DNA from: Sipunculus nudus
Taxonomy: Eukaryota > Annelida > Sipuncula > Golfingiida > Sipunculidae
Assembly: GCA_026874595.1 (NCBI GenBank)
Contig: CM049320.1
Coordinates: 6,823,464-6,887,463, forward strand
DNA length: 64,000 nt
Direction of reading: 5' to 3'
This document shows positions 11,395-22,309 of this stretch, in pieces. How positions within the stretch are numbered: position 1 is the first letter of the stretch; each line of letters starts with the position of its first letter. A program made the position numbers and the translations under genes. The notes under the pieces were generated by a model. The model saw nothing but the letters and a program-made list of their open reading frames with translations. It was not told the origin of the DNA and did not search any database.

Positions 11395-12846
11395 GTGTTG
11401 ATGTGTAGGTGTGTGTATGTGGGGGTTGGGAGTAAATACTGGAAGTTGATTTTGCTTGGATGTGTTGTTGTGCGGACAAACAAACTCAATAAATAAAACA
11501 ATGTAAAATGTGAACAAAATACTTCTTACAATGTGGCCATTTCCTCAATTCCCGTAACCTTAATGCTATGGGGTCAGAAATTATGTTTTCCATCACATTT
11601 TCCTTTACAGAATAACGGCATCTGGGTATACCTGCCACTGAAGCTCATTCGTACTTGTGTACACGCACGCTGTCATGCCTAAATGGTGGTACTTGATCGG
11701 GAATATAAATGGGCGCTATATAAATGAACGCTTCTATGACTGTTTGCGATCATATATTGAACTCTGTTTTGCAGCCCCCCCCCCCCCCCCCCCGTTCAAA
11801 GTACAGAAAGATAACCTGAAAAGAAAATGGATCTGGGGGTCCATATATACACATACGTAGTATTGATTGGGCGATCACTTTTTATATGCAGTTGTTGGTA
11901 AGAAAACAGGTAGAGGGATCAGCATTCTGCCCCAGGTAAACAAGTGTACCTGGTTATAGAACACGGTGCGTGTAATTTTTTGTTTTCTATTTCAATTTTG
12001 GAACCTCTCCTTACGGGCACCTCTGTACTAAGAGCATCCTCCCATTTACGGCCATTTACATGCTGTCCCTTTAAATTTCTTCATAAATCTATAACCTTTC
12101 TACTAAGGGCTCTCTATTGCGGGGGAAATGTTTTACTGTTTATGTAATGTGGGGGAAAAGGGGGGCGTAACACCACCGCTGCGCCCTTTCGCTCCTACAG
12201 TAATCCCCCCACCCTCTCCCCCTCCCCTGACCCCGGCGTTATGTCAAGTGACAGAAGGCACCCATGAAGAGCCTGTCGCGTGTATTAAGATCAGCAGGGC
12301 AAACGTTAAATATAGGGCGCCACTTTATGGTAGGTGTTTACCTATATACTATGTATATTTATTAGGAATACCAGAGAAATTACCTGCGTATTGAGCAATT
12401 CTTATGTCTGCATATCGACAGGTTGTGTATAAATAACAAGGGCTTTATGTCAAATATACGCACAGCTCTGTGGCGACACAGAGATAGGGTTTATCAGGAA
12501 GACCTAGGTTTTTTTCTGTTTTCATATACATCATTTCTTAAAGAAACCAAATCTTACTTAATTCATAAAATTGCACAGACTTAATGTAGAGACAAAAAAA
12601 AATTGAGCAAGATCTAGAACTCAGCCGTTATGAATCACAGGAGGTTTTTTATTGTATATAAATGTTTAATGAGAGGAGCGAGTTTCACCGCACGTGCAAA
12701 GTACATAATTTTACCTTAAACACGTAAGAGCTGTCAGGTTGTATTAGCTTAGCCGCCTTTGCTATAACATCTCCAGCATCCGTGCAAGTTTGTACCGTAT
12801 GCACATCTAGTAATCCAAGGCATTCCTGTCCACGATAAGCAGCCAT
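7117..12846 (-). CDS. Gene B: two-domain ABM/muconolactone-isomerase-like protein, 204 aa, 5 exons
   Basis: Exons on the minus strand are 12846-12715, 10915-10888, 9489-9283, 8731-8616 and 7248-7117, giving 615 nt (204 aa plus TGA). All four introns are GT-AG and every junction keeps frame. Residues about 1-100 and 110-204 look like two copies of a ferredoxin-like alpha/beta domain. Each has a strand ([16 protein letters not shown]), a helix, and a final strand ([27 protein letters not shown]). The second resembles muconolactone isomerase around its LPL...V.I region. The family call is pattern-based inference, and function is unknown. No signal peptide or membrane segment is seen, so it is probably cytosolic. 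Copies A and C indicate a local family. Introns contain MITEs and TA repeats. Confidence 0.75.
7798..8132. mobile_element. PIF/Harbinger-like MITE, 335 bp, in gene B intron 4
   Basis: Both ends begin GGCCAAAA, and the terminal inverted repeats extend about 35 bp, including TATGGTTCTCAGGCAC on each side. The element is flanked by TTA (7795-7797 and 8133-8135), the 3-bp target duplication typical of PIF/Harbinger elements. There is no transposase ORF, so it is non-autonomous. Superfamily assignment rests on the TTA duplication. Confidence 0.75.
8616..8731 (-). CDS. Gene B exon 4
   Basis: A 116-nt exon after GCTAG. It encodes the helical half of domain 2 ([20 protein letters not shown]...) and ends QRE before the perfect donor GTAAGT. 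Confidence 0.85.
9283..9489 (-). CDS. Gene B exon 3
   Basis: A 207-nt exon following TTTTTCAG. It encodes the end of domain 1 ([20 protein letters not shown]...) and the linker into domain 2 ([19 protein letters not shown]). It ends ACC G before donor GTGAGT. Confidence 0.85.
10508..10683. mobile_element. Small MITE (about 176 bp), Tc1/mariner-pogo-like ends
   Basis: Left end CAGCTAAACCTCG and right end GTTTCACTA are imperfect inverted repeats flanked by TA. The body repeats GGTCG motifs in both orientations. The better preserved relative at 47988-48162 has the same length and ends. It lies in gene B intron 2. Confidence 0.55.
10888..10915 (-). CDS. Gene B exon 2, 28-nt micro-exon
   Basis: Encodes VVGENRFVA plus one base between acceptor TTACAG and donor GTAAGA. 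Without it, exon 1 (phase 0) would join exon 3 (phase 1) and hit an immediate stop (TGG TAA), so the exon is required. Gene A keeps the same 28-nt exon at 75-102. Confidence 0.85.
10930..11062. repeat. Compound TA/GT microsatellite
   Basis: Runs of TA alternate with two short GT runs. It starts about 13 nt upstream of the acceptor AG of gene B micro-exon 2 (10917-10916) and so replaces the usual polypyrimidine tract. Confidence 0.95.
11344..11391. repeat. TA microsatellite
   Basis: Nearly uninterrupted TA repeat in gene B intron 1. Confidence 0.95.
11775..11793. repeat. Poly-C tract
   Basis: Nineteen consecutive C in gene B intron 1. Length is likely unreliable in assemblies. Confidence 0.95.
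11993..12130. mobile_element. Partial relative of the 175-bp MITE family
   Basis: Shares phrases such as AACCTCTCCTTACGGGCACC, TTACGGCC and TACTAAGG with the MITE at 47988-48162. The ends are eroded and no target duplication is visible. Confidence 0.5.
12715..12846 (-). CDS. Gene B exon 1
   Basis: It starts at ATG (12846) with [13 protein letters not shown] and ends at phase 0 in ...YVFK before donor GTAAAA. The same 44-codon exon without indels occurs as exon 1 of copy C, and substitution between the copies follows this frame. That supports the start and the coding status. Confidence 0.85.
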
Positions 12847-14321
12847 TTTACTACTCCTCTTGTCCCGGGCTGCAAGGCGAGTAATCCCAGTGTAAAGCTC
12901 ACTGTTTTTAACCTGTACACGTATTATGGCACAGTTTTTTTACCTGTTGTACATGCTACGGTTCAGTGACCGATACGCTTGGCCTTAGCATCGCTCTTTG
13001 TTCTTGAAATGTTAAAGGATGCATGACTTCAGCATATAGGAGTGACAAAAATCTGTTTTTGCTGCAGAATTGTTTGGGCAAACCGTCAGGTATAACCCAT
13101 GTTTGAAATTTTATTTTCTGATATAAGTACGTAACACGTATCCGTATTCAATATACGTCGTCTGTAACCGCTGTCCGGGTCCAAAACAGTTCGCTTTCCA
13201 TGACTAATCATGAGAAGCTGGGTGTATCAATGATAACAACAATTATATTAATAATCTAAGTCAGCTTATTTTTTGTAAGTAATGATTTTAGATCATTGGT
13301 AAGAAGTATATGTTTTGTTTCCGAAAGATTGTTACAAGAAATGCCATTGAAATGAGTTAGAAATATAGCATATCCATAAAACGGGACCTCGGTCTAGAAA
13401 TTGGATAAACTGTACTGACTTGGTTATTTGTATGAGTTTTCCTCAAGGATCACTTCCAATGACGTACGGATATCGACTGCGCATATACAGATTAACAGTA
13501 TATCGCTTGTGAACTAAGCACTTATGAAAAAAAAACATCAGTTCTCCTTGATGTGATTAAAACCTGTTGAGCAACATTCCTACCTTACTTAACTGTGTGA
13601 TTTGTACTTGATATACTTGATGTACTGAATACTTGATGGAGACAAAACATGAATTGCAATGAACGGAATTAATTTAAACTTAATTTTACTTTACATTGAT
13701 TTTATAAATAGTTATGATAACCAGAAAGAAGCACTCCCAATGGCACAGGTGGTGACATTCGGTTGTGTTCAGGTGTTTAGAAAACCAGAGGACCGCCGGC
13801 TTAAGACAAACTTGTACAACCCACCTTTGTAGCGGCGTTTGAGATCGGATTGGTCCGTGTGGGAAATCGAACTGGTTCGCCAACGACTGTCTAGGCTGAT
13901 TTAAGAGATATATATATACATTTCTAATCATTAATGTTGGTGATGTTCAATATAAAAAAAATTATTATCACAAAAGCAAGGAGATAAATACTTTGTTCAT
14001 CCGCCATTGCAAAAATGTTTGTTGGATATATACCTCACCCTCTACATTTGTATTAACGCACTTGTTCTCAAACATATCGAGAATGGAACATATGAATGAA
14101 AGTGATTGATTGATATGCTTTAACACCTCCAATATTCAAGTTACATCTAAATATTTCATGTGGAAGAGATGGAGAATAATTATTTAAATTAGTAATTTAA
14201 TAAATATATTCGTACATCTACATATACTAATGGACACACACACCCACACGTCTAATACATTAATGACATAGACATATGCAAGTGAATATACGACCGTAAA
14301 ATCTCAACATCACCTATATGC

Positions 14322-14322
<1 letters not shown>

Positions 14323-14378
<56 letters not shown>

Positions 14379-14393
14379 TATATATATATATAC
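14323..14393. repeat. TA microsatellite
   Basis: Interrupted TA array. The ORF over it encodes only IYIYIY-type peptide and is rejected as a gene. Confidence 0.95.
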
Positions 14394-14632
14394 ATACATT
14401 TTTACATTCATTCAAATATACTGAACTTAACATATACATTTCCATACATCTTTATATCTATATAAATATGCAATTACATAAATATTGCAGCATGTGCCAA
14501 CACGACATAGTTCCACCACATGCATTCCATTCTTATCAGCATTAATATACAGTTTACACTGATTATTGTGACTGTTACCATTTTCACCCCCATTGTATCC
14601 TTACCCCCAAATCACGATCAGGACCACCATAT

Positions 14633-14639
14633 ATATTTA

Positions 14640-14680
<41 letters not shown>

Positions 14681-14683
14681 TCC
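14633..14683. repeat. TA microsatellite
   Basis: TA array of about 50 bp with short interruptions. Confidence 0.9.
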
Positions 14684-15049
14684 TTTGTGTGTTTATATAC
14701 AAGACCATTTGAGTGGTTAATATGATGATCCCTAGGGCTGGGTTTTCATCTCTCTTTCTTTATACACGATTACTTATGATTCAAAGTTTAACATTCTCCT
14801 TCATTTGTTTAAAAACAGATTTGAATCAGTTGCCTCTGTCTATGCATGCAATCAGATAGTTTCTATTTTTTTCAAGCATCACTTAGTCTCTAAGCGATTT
14901 CAAGGAGTTTTTTTCCAGGGGCCCTTCCTAACCTGTAAGTATTCTACACATACTTAAATCTTTTTCATTCTCGTTTGAACAAAAAAAATTAAAACATCGA
15001 TATATGATGATAGTATCGCGATACGTAAACTACGAATCATCGTATCACG

Positions 15050-15064
15050 ATTTACCGATATATC
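15050..15064. repeat. LINE target-site duplication, left copy
   Basis: ATTTACCGATATATC, identical to 18258-18272. Confidence 0.9.
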
Positions 15065-18000
15065 TTTTTTTTTTTTTTTTATTTTAATTATACAAATAAA
15101 CATATACAAAACTATGACAAAATACATATACAGAGAACAAATAACAAACATAACACAGTGTTACATATACACAAGTTAAAGCACGTTCATGTTCATATGT
15201 ATGAACTTATGATGAGCATATAAATATACTTCATTAAAGTTGATTAGTTTTAAATCAAATCAAAGTTACAATATTTCCAGGTTTCTTGAAATTCTGTCAA
15301 ACATCCATGTTTTTCTGCAATTTTTCTCTCAATATCATAGTACTTTTTCAATCTGTGAATAAAGCTGTGAATAGTTGGATTAACATTACTATATCTACAA
15401 TCATACAGGTATTTTTTTCCCTATTAATACTACAATGTTTTCCAGTTTTCTTAAATTGTTTTCTTCTGTTATTCCCAATATAACATTGTTCATATATTCT
15501 GCCCATCTTATATTAAAAGAAAATATTTTACATGTTTCAACTTCATGCCAAAATGTTTTGCTAATTCTACACTTGAATAAGAAATGTTCCAAATTTTCCT
15601 CTTCCCCTTCACAAAAAGAACATTGGTCAGTTTCTACTATTTTACATTTATACAGCCAGTCATTTAAGGTCAATACCCTATGAATAATTCTATATTGTAA
15701 TTCTTGAAGTTTTTTATCTCTTGTGAGTTTCCTTGGTAATTCATATATATTTTTCCACTGTTCATCTGTAATGTTATACATTTTGCTATGTGTCTTGACT
15801 CCAGCGCTCATTTCTATTGGTATTTCCCTCAGCAGGTTTGAGTAAATAAATTTAGCATTTATTTCTGAAAGTTGTTTACTGGAAAATTTAACAAAATAAT
15901 TTAAGTTTTCCATATTTTCAATATTTTTGTGAGTGTCAAACTGGTTTATCATAGTTTTGGTCTGAGAGATAATGCTTCTCCAGAGTATATACCATTTAGT
16001 TTTACAACCTCTTTTTATCCACTCAGAAAAGGGAATGATTTTCTTATCTTGATCCACCAAATCTGTAATATACCTCAAACCTGCTTTCAAAAAATTTTGA
16101 TTATATACAGTTTTTCCAGTTACCATTATATTTTTATTATTCCATACTATTTCACTACTTGTTCTAAGACGTATAACCTCCCATACTTTCAATAAATCCA
16201 AATAAAAGGTTTGTAAATTTTGTAATCTGGTAACCGAATAATTACAATGGAGGAGAAATGACAGTCCACCATACCTTTTAAAAATCAAATCTACCACTTC
16301 TTTCCATTGTTTACACCCACCGTACACATACCGTTTTATCCACATAACTTTCTGTGCATCTATCATACATTGTACATTTATCATCTTCTGACCTCCATAA
16401 TCTTCCATCAAAGTTCTTCGTTTTATCCGCCCCTTTCTTTTCCCTTTCCATATAAATTTGAATAACTCTCTTTCTATTTCTATTATGTAATTTTTTGGTA
16501 TGTCGATGACTGAAGCAATATATTGAAATTTTGAATAGCCAAGTGACTTTGATAATAAAATTCGTCCACTCAAAGTCAAATCTCTGAGCCTCCACATGTA
16601 CAAACTTTGTTTAACTTCAAGGAGTTTTGGTTTAATATTCTTTTCAGCCATATCTATTTTATTTTTTGTTATATAAACACCAAGCAGTTTTAAACCATCT
16701 TTAAAATTCAGAACTGAAGTAAATTTTGAATTTAGTTTTGAACCTATCTGCATTGCTTCTGACTTTTCTTCATTTACTTTAAGACCAGATATTTTGGAGA
16801 ATGATGATAATAATTTCATGAGTTTGATGGCTGAATTTTCATCTTTAATTAGAGCTGTTAAGTCATCTGCGTAAAGTACGCATTTAAGAATATTCTGGTT
16901 ATTTAAAGGGATACCTTTAATTTGATTATTCTGTCGTATTTTCTCTGCTAATATTTCAATACAGATAATAAATAAATATGGGGAGAGTGGATCCCCTTGA
17001 CGCACACCTCTCTCTACTAAGAAATAACCTGAGGAGTATCCATTGTTCATTATACATGAACTTATGTTAGTGTAAAAAAGTTTGACCCATGATATTAAAT
17101 TTTCTCCAAAATTAAATAATTTCAAAACCTCTATCATATAATTCCATTCCAATGAATCAAAAGCTTTTTCAAAATCCACACTGAGAAGTATCCCTTGTTG
17201 ATCTATTATCTTTAGATATTCTATTGTGTCTAAAATTGTTCTCAATGCTTCCCCTATATATCTGCCTTTAATAAAACCATGTTGATCTGAACTAATAATT
17301 GAAGGTAGAATTTTCTTTATTCTTTCTGCAATAACCTTGGATGCAATTGTATAGTCATTATTTAGAAGAGAAATTGGTCTCCAGTTTTTTATTAATAATC
17401 TATCTTTACCTTTTTTATCAATAAGTGTTATCACAGACTGCTTTTGAGAGGGAGACATTTCCCCCAAATGAAGTGATTTATTAAACGAGTTAATAACTAA
17501 AGGACCTATTTTGTTCCAAAAATATTTATAGAATTCTATAGTTAATCCATCATTTCCTGGAGACTTATAATTTTTTTAAATTTTTAATTATATTTTCACA
17601 TTCTCCTAACGTTATTGGTCCCTCACATAGCTCTTTTTCTTCTGTTGACAATTTTTTTATGGTCGAATTATAAAAAAAATATCGAGCCTCCAAAGAATTT
17701 AATTCTGTATTCTTACTTTTATAAAGATTAGCATAAAATTTTTTAGAATGATCCAGGATACCTTTTTCACTTGTAACAATAAAGCCTGATTCTAATTTTA
17801 ATTTCCGAATATGTTTCCTTTTGCCATTTCTTTTCTCCAATTGGTAGAAGTATCTTGTACTTCTCTCTCCATATTCTCTCCATCTAACTTTAGCTCTAAT
17901 AATGGTCCCTTCTACTCGTTTCATTTCAATATTATTTATCTTCTCTTTTATATCAAAATATTCTTCATTATTAGTTCCTCCACTTTCTAATGTTTTCAAT

Positions 18001-18257
18001 CTCTCCATTAATGTATAATAAAGCTGATCTGTTTCATGTTTAGATTTCTTTGCAAATATAATGGTTTCCTTCCTAATATAATACTTAATCATTTCCCATT
18101 TGTTTCTACAATCCATATCTGATAACTCATCAAGCCATATGTCCATTTTTTTATTCATTAATTTTATATAATGTGCATCTTGTAACAGAGCATTATTTAA
18201 TTTCCAATATCCCTTCCCTCGGTCAAGTTCAGCAATATTTTCAAATTCTATTAGGAC
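15065..18257 (-). mobile_element. 5'-truncated L1/Tx1-like LINE with poly(A) and 15-bp target duplications
   Basis: The insertion is in minus orientation. Its poly(A) tail appears as a T run at 15065-15080, and its truncated 5' end is at 18257. ATTTACCGATATATC occurs immediately outside both ends (15050-15064 and 18258-18272), a textbook target-site duplication. The endonuclease half is missing. The linker, reverse transcriptase and C-terminal zinc-knuckle parts remain. The perfect duplication and nearly intact ORF indicate a fairly recent insertion. Confidence 0.9.
15401..18254 (-). pseudogene. LINE ORF2 (linker, reverse transcriptase, C-terminal zinc region), one frameshift
   Basis: Two consecutive minus-strand reading frames (about 18254-17565 and from about 17570 to 15401) together form ORF2 without its N-terminal endonuclease. 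The first part has the pre-RT linker (KGYWKLNNALL; KVRWREYGERSTRYFYQLE). The second has RT motifs in order: NWRPISLLNNDY, DQHGFIKGRYIGEALR, VDFEKAFDSLEW, RGVRQGDPLSPYLF and YADDLTALI, the catalytic YADD box being intact. Near the C terminus CSFCEGEEENLEHFLFKC fits the zinc-binding region seen in many LINEs. The frames are offset by one base at a run of seven A (minus strand) near 17572, the only lesion I see inside the retained part. L1/Tx1 affiliation is inferred from motif style. Confidence 0.9.
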
Positions 18258-18272
18258 ATTTACCGATATATC
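18258..18272. repeat. LINE target-site duplication, right copy
   Basis: ATTTACCGATATATC, identical to 15050-15064. Confidence 0.9.
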
Positions 18273-19429
18273 GATAATATAGCACACACCCAGTGGCACA
18301 GGTAAACCATAGAGTTTGCAGGTATGCGAAGCTGTGTGCATATACGTCGTGTGTTTTTTTTCCGCATGAATGGTTGTTCAGGTTTGTGAGCAAAGCCAGA
18401 GATACGCTCCCGAGGCAGCGGAAATCTTGCGATTCTAAAGAAGCAACTGATTTTCACGCTGCCAGCTTTGACCGTTTATGATATTTTTAGACACCAGATG
18501 GCGGTTCGTCGTCCGCTGATATAAACGTGCGTATGATGTAACAAGCAGCCAATCAGATGTCAATAAACAAACACTCGACAGGCATCCTGTCTCCGCCCAT
18601 TGCTGCGCTTCAAGCGCCGCTTGATGAGTTTCTGGTCGAATTTAAATTGCTCCCTCTGCATTCTCGCATCATCGACCGATTCGATTATGACATTATGACT
18701 GTGTTAGCGTAGCCATGTATTTGTTGTGTGCAGAACTGAAACAAGCCAGCGAGGTGTGCACGCAGCCTTTGTTGTTACGTTTCGTTTGAATTACAGCTCA
18801 CCGGCCGAGCATCCTATGTGCCCAAGGCCCTAAGCAAACCACGTCAGGGGCAATTCTCTCTGAGCCTGTGGTCTGTTCAGACGGTTACGCGGGGCGATGA
18901 GCTGTCACTCAAAACGAAATAAACATGATTGGCTCCGTGTATTCCTCGCTTGGCTTTGTCTTCCAGCACAAGGTCTCATCTGACTGGACAAAAATACAGT
19001 GCTCCCCTCTGGTGTAGCAATTCAGGATACGAGGTCATAACAAACAGCGCCTTACGATAAAGGTAGTAGCCCTATAGGTAAAGCGCTGTGTAAAGAGCGT
19101 AAGCCAGAGAGCGACAGGCCATGATCAAGTGGTGCTTTATCCACAGCATCCTTTTTCCAGTGTACGGGTATGCTGTTTCTCATTAGCGTTATGCATCAAT
19201 GAACTATGCATGGTAAAATATGTGATTGTGGAGGAGAGCGGGAGAGCGGTATTTATTTTTTTACCTGTGTTTTAAGGTGGTTCTTTAAGGTGGTTGAAGA
19301 GGTATGCTTCAGTGAAACTGCGTTGCCTCGCCACAGGAGAATAAAATAGCGGACTGCTCGTTGTGCAGGTATGCTTGGCTGGAGGTGCCGGTAAACAATT
19401 TTATTGCACATTTCGCCGACACTGCTGGG
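18273..19429. other. Region without recognised features
   Basis: No supported gene. GC content is locally higher around 18300-18900. Short ORFs have no domain. I looked for the micro-exon and later exons expected for copy C of the isomerase-like family and did not find them. Confidence 0.4.
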
Positions 19430-19730
19430 AGGAATCAGGTTTAATCAAATGTGTGTGGACATAAAGAATATAAATAGATTTCTACCGTTTACATTCTGTA
19501 CTAAGGTTCAGATTAAAGCAAGGTTTACATTAGAGAGAGGATCATATTAATTAAACGGACTGATGAGTGTTGTATTTAAGTCAGTGTCAGGAGTTTTCTG
19601 TTGTATCAGAATATGAAAGTTTATCGATCAAAGGTCATTAAAATTGTCTTTGCGCTAGAGGTAACAGCCCCGATTTTTAAGGCTTGCGCTTGACTAAGTA
19701 TAATATTCATCTGAAGAATTCCAATCCCGT

Positions 19731-20010
19731 TTCGGTCTACGTGACAGGGGCTTACACGCAATGATCCTGCGTCAGCCAGGCTCGGTAAGGTACTCCTGCG
19801 GATAGATATCATCCTCAAAAATGGTTCATAACATCAAGGAACCCTCGAAAGGCCTACTAGTTTCTGAATGAATCACGACTTCCCAGAAAAACTCCAAAGG
19901 GCTTACCCTGGATGAGGGCACACCGTGAAAATATCGCCTCCTCGGCTGAAATTCGAACTTACGATCTCCCCGCTTTTAGCCCTGTGGTCTACCCCTAATT
20001 CACGATGTGC
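19731..20010 (-). repeat. tRNA-derived SINE relic
   Basis: Minus-strand B-box-like segment AAGTTCGAATTTC near 19945-19960, with flanking sequence shared with the relic at 551-705 but longer internally. Confidence 0.55.
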
Positions 20011-20088
20011 GTTTTAGCTCAACTGACTGTAAGTCATCTGAGCTATAGCGATCACTCTCTGTCCGTCGTTCGTCTGCCCGTCTGTCCG

Positions 20089-21085
20089 TTAACCAGGCAC
20101 AAATCGTAACCGCTGGACCTAGAATCTTGTAATTTGACATTCTGAGAGGTCCATGGATAATCTCCTTGGAAACCAGAAATTAGGTCTCTGTTACTATATC
20201 CTTCGAGCTATGGGGCCCCAAAGTACCCCCAAGAATAGTCAAAAATTTCATACAAAAACTTCAATATCTCATTAATTACATCACTGATGGTCATGATTTT
20301 TGTCATACATATTGATCATAAGATGTTTCATCAGTTTCTGCAGACTGGTGGCGTCACCTGTTTTTTTCGATTTACTACAATTTGTTTCCTCTATTTTTGA
20401 GAACTTTAAAAATGTGAACATCTGTTAACAGGGCACAAATCGTAAAGGCTGGACCTAGAATCTTCATTCTTGACACAGTGAGAGACCTATGAAAAGTCTT
20501 CATGGAAACATGAAATACGGTCTCTGTTACCCATATCCTTTGAGCTGTGGGGCTCCCAATTACCCCCCAGAATAATGGAAAATTTATTTAAAAAACTGCA
20601 ACATCTCAATAACTACAACACTGATGGTCATGATTTTTGGCATACATATTGATCAAGAGGTGTTCCATCAGTTCCTGCAGACTGGTGGCGCCACCTGTAT
20701 TTTTTCAAACTTTTGAAATTTTTTTTATCTATTTTTGAGACCTTTAAGGATGTAGTTATCTGTCAACAGCGTAACGACTGGACCTAGAATCGTCATTCTT
20801 GACACACAGGGACACCCATGAAAAGTTTCCATGGAAACCTGAAATTAGGTCTCTGTTTCCCATATCCTTCAAGCTATAGGTCTCCGAAGTATCCCTCAGA
20901 ATAACGGACAATTTTATACAAAAGCTGAAGTATCTGAACAACTAATGCAGAGATCACCATGATTCTTTTACAAGGATATTGACCATTAAGTGTTTTTATT
21001 AGTTTTTGCAGACTGGTGGAGCCACCTGTATTTTTTTTAAAGTTTACGCATTTTTTCTCTATTTTTGATATAAATACAGACACAA
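20089..21085. repeat. 336-bp tandem repeat, three units
   Basis: Units begin near 20089, 20425 and 20762. Each has CTGGACCTAGAATC near its start, ATGGTCATGATTTTTG-type sequence in the middle and CTGCAGACTGGTGG late. Short ORFs across the repeats have no recognised domain. Confidence 0.85.
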
Positions 21086-22177
21086 TCTTGGCCTGTTGGA
21101 TAATCTGTTTGATGCTTCAGTTGAATAGGTATATATACTATTCAAATGATAAAATTTCCTTTGCGAATCTCTTCCCAGTCAGCTGAGCGTCATTACCCAT
21201 GGGTCACTTGTTATACGGGGTGAAATAATTTCATAACTATAGTCCAATCCACCACCCCTACCCACCTGTTGTTTTGTGATTGTTTTTGCTGGATATATTA
21301 GCCTACCTTATTTAATTTTCTTGTAAACAAGTTTAAGTCAATTTATGAGACACTAATCTATTCTGTAGCGATATATTTCCGCAAAACTATGAAATTCATG
21401 TGGCAGGGAACGGGGATAACGTCACAATAGACGTTACGCAGAAAAGAGGCACCAGTACTTAGGAGACCAATAATCAAGAGCTGCCGCCCCCTACTTACAG
21501 TGAAACATGTATTCTCCTCGTGCATGCGCTTCATTATTACGTCACATGACTCCATATCAATACCAAAGGAGGAAAAACGATGGTATTTTGTTTTGGACTC
21601 CATGAACCAGAGGTATAGATGCGACATGTCAAAATGGTCATAAAGTGAATAATAATTATATTATGAGCAGATATGGTACCGAAAATTATTCATTTGCCTT
21701 CTTCTGCGATTGGTGAAAATTGGTGAAAGTTTGTCCTACGTGGAAGATAATCGGGACGAAATAGGTGGACAGGGGTAGTGGGCGGACTAAAGGTGACATA
21801 AAACGCATGTAGGGGATCATTTTCAATTAACATTATTTCTATTCGTTTAGTTACACTTCTGGGGTTAGGAATAGTGCATATAATTAAGGTCAAGGGAAAT
21901 GTATAGTTTGGCAGGAAAGAGAGCAACATTGGACATTGATATGGCATTTTTACAACAACAGGTTACAGGATTATATTTTCAGATCTTGTGAGCAAGCCGA
22001 AATTTCAAAACTTGTTACAACAATAACAAAACAGCATTCCTCAATAACGGCTTTAATAAGGAAATATAGGCTTTATCACTAACGAACTATCCACGTACTT
22101 GTCACTGCTCGTCACTGCACGTCTCTCCATATAGTGGAAATAGGAGACTCGAGCACTCATGACAAAAAATTAGTTTC

Positions 22178-22309
22178 CTTGAATACGTAAGTGCTGACAG
22201 GCTGTATCAGCTTAGCTGCTTGCTTTATTGCAGCCCCAGCATCCGCACATCCCCTTAGAGTGTGCATGTCCAGACGGCCAAGGCATTCATGTCCACAGAT
22301 GGCAGCCAT
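22178..22309 (-). pseudogene. Copy C: orphan exon 1 of the isomerase-like family
   Basis: A 132-nt open exon from ATG (22309). It encodes 44 codons aligning end-to-end with gene B exon 1 (MAAICGHECLGRLD... versus [14 protein letters not shown]...; both end KLIQPxSxYVFK). At the exon end gene B has donor GTAAAA, while copy C has GAAACT, so the donor dinucleotide is lost. No matching micro-exon or later exons are visible to the left. The frame has stayed open despite substitutions, so loss may be recent, or another donor (GTATTC, nine bases earlier) may be used. Confidence 0.7.

Larger units (their letters stand above)
12847..15049. other. Intergenic region between gene B and the LINE
   Basis: No gene is supported. 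I see no convincing TATA box for gene B; the sequence upstream of its ATG includes GGTTAAAAAC about 60 bp away. The interval has two TA-rich microsatellites and many short ORFs without domains. Confidence 0.4.

Noticed and set aside
14318-14545. ORF rich in IYIYIY
   Set aside because: It is translated TA microsatellite. The same applies to similar ORFs at 10884, 36600, 44563 and 54694.
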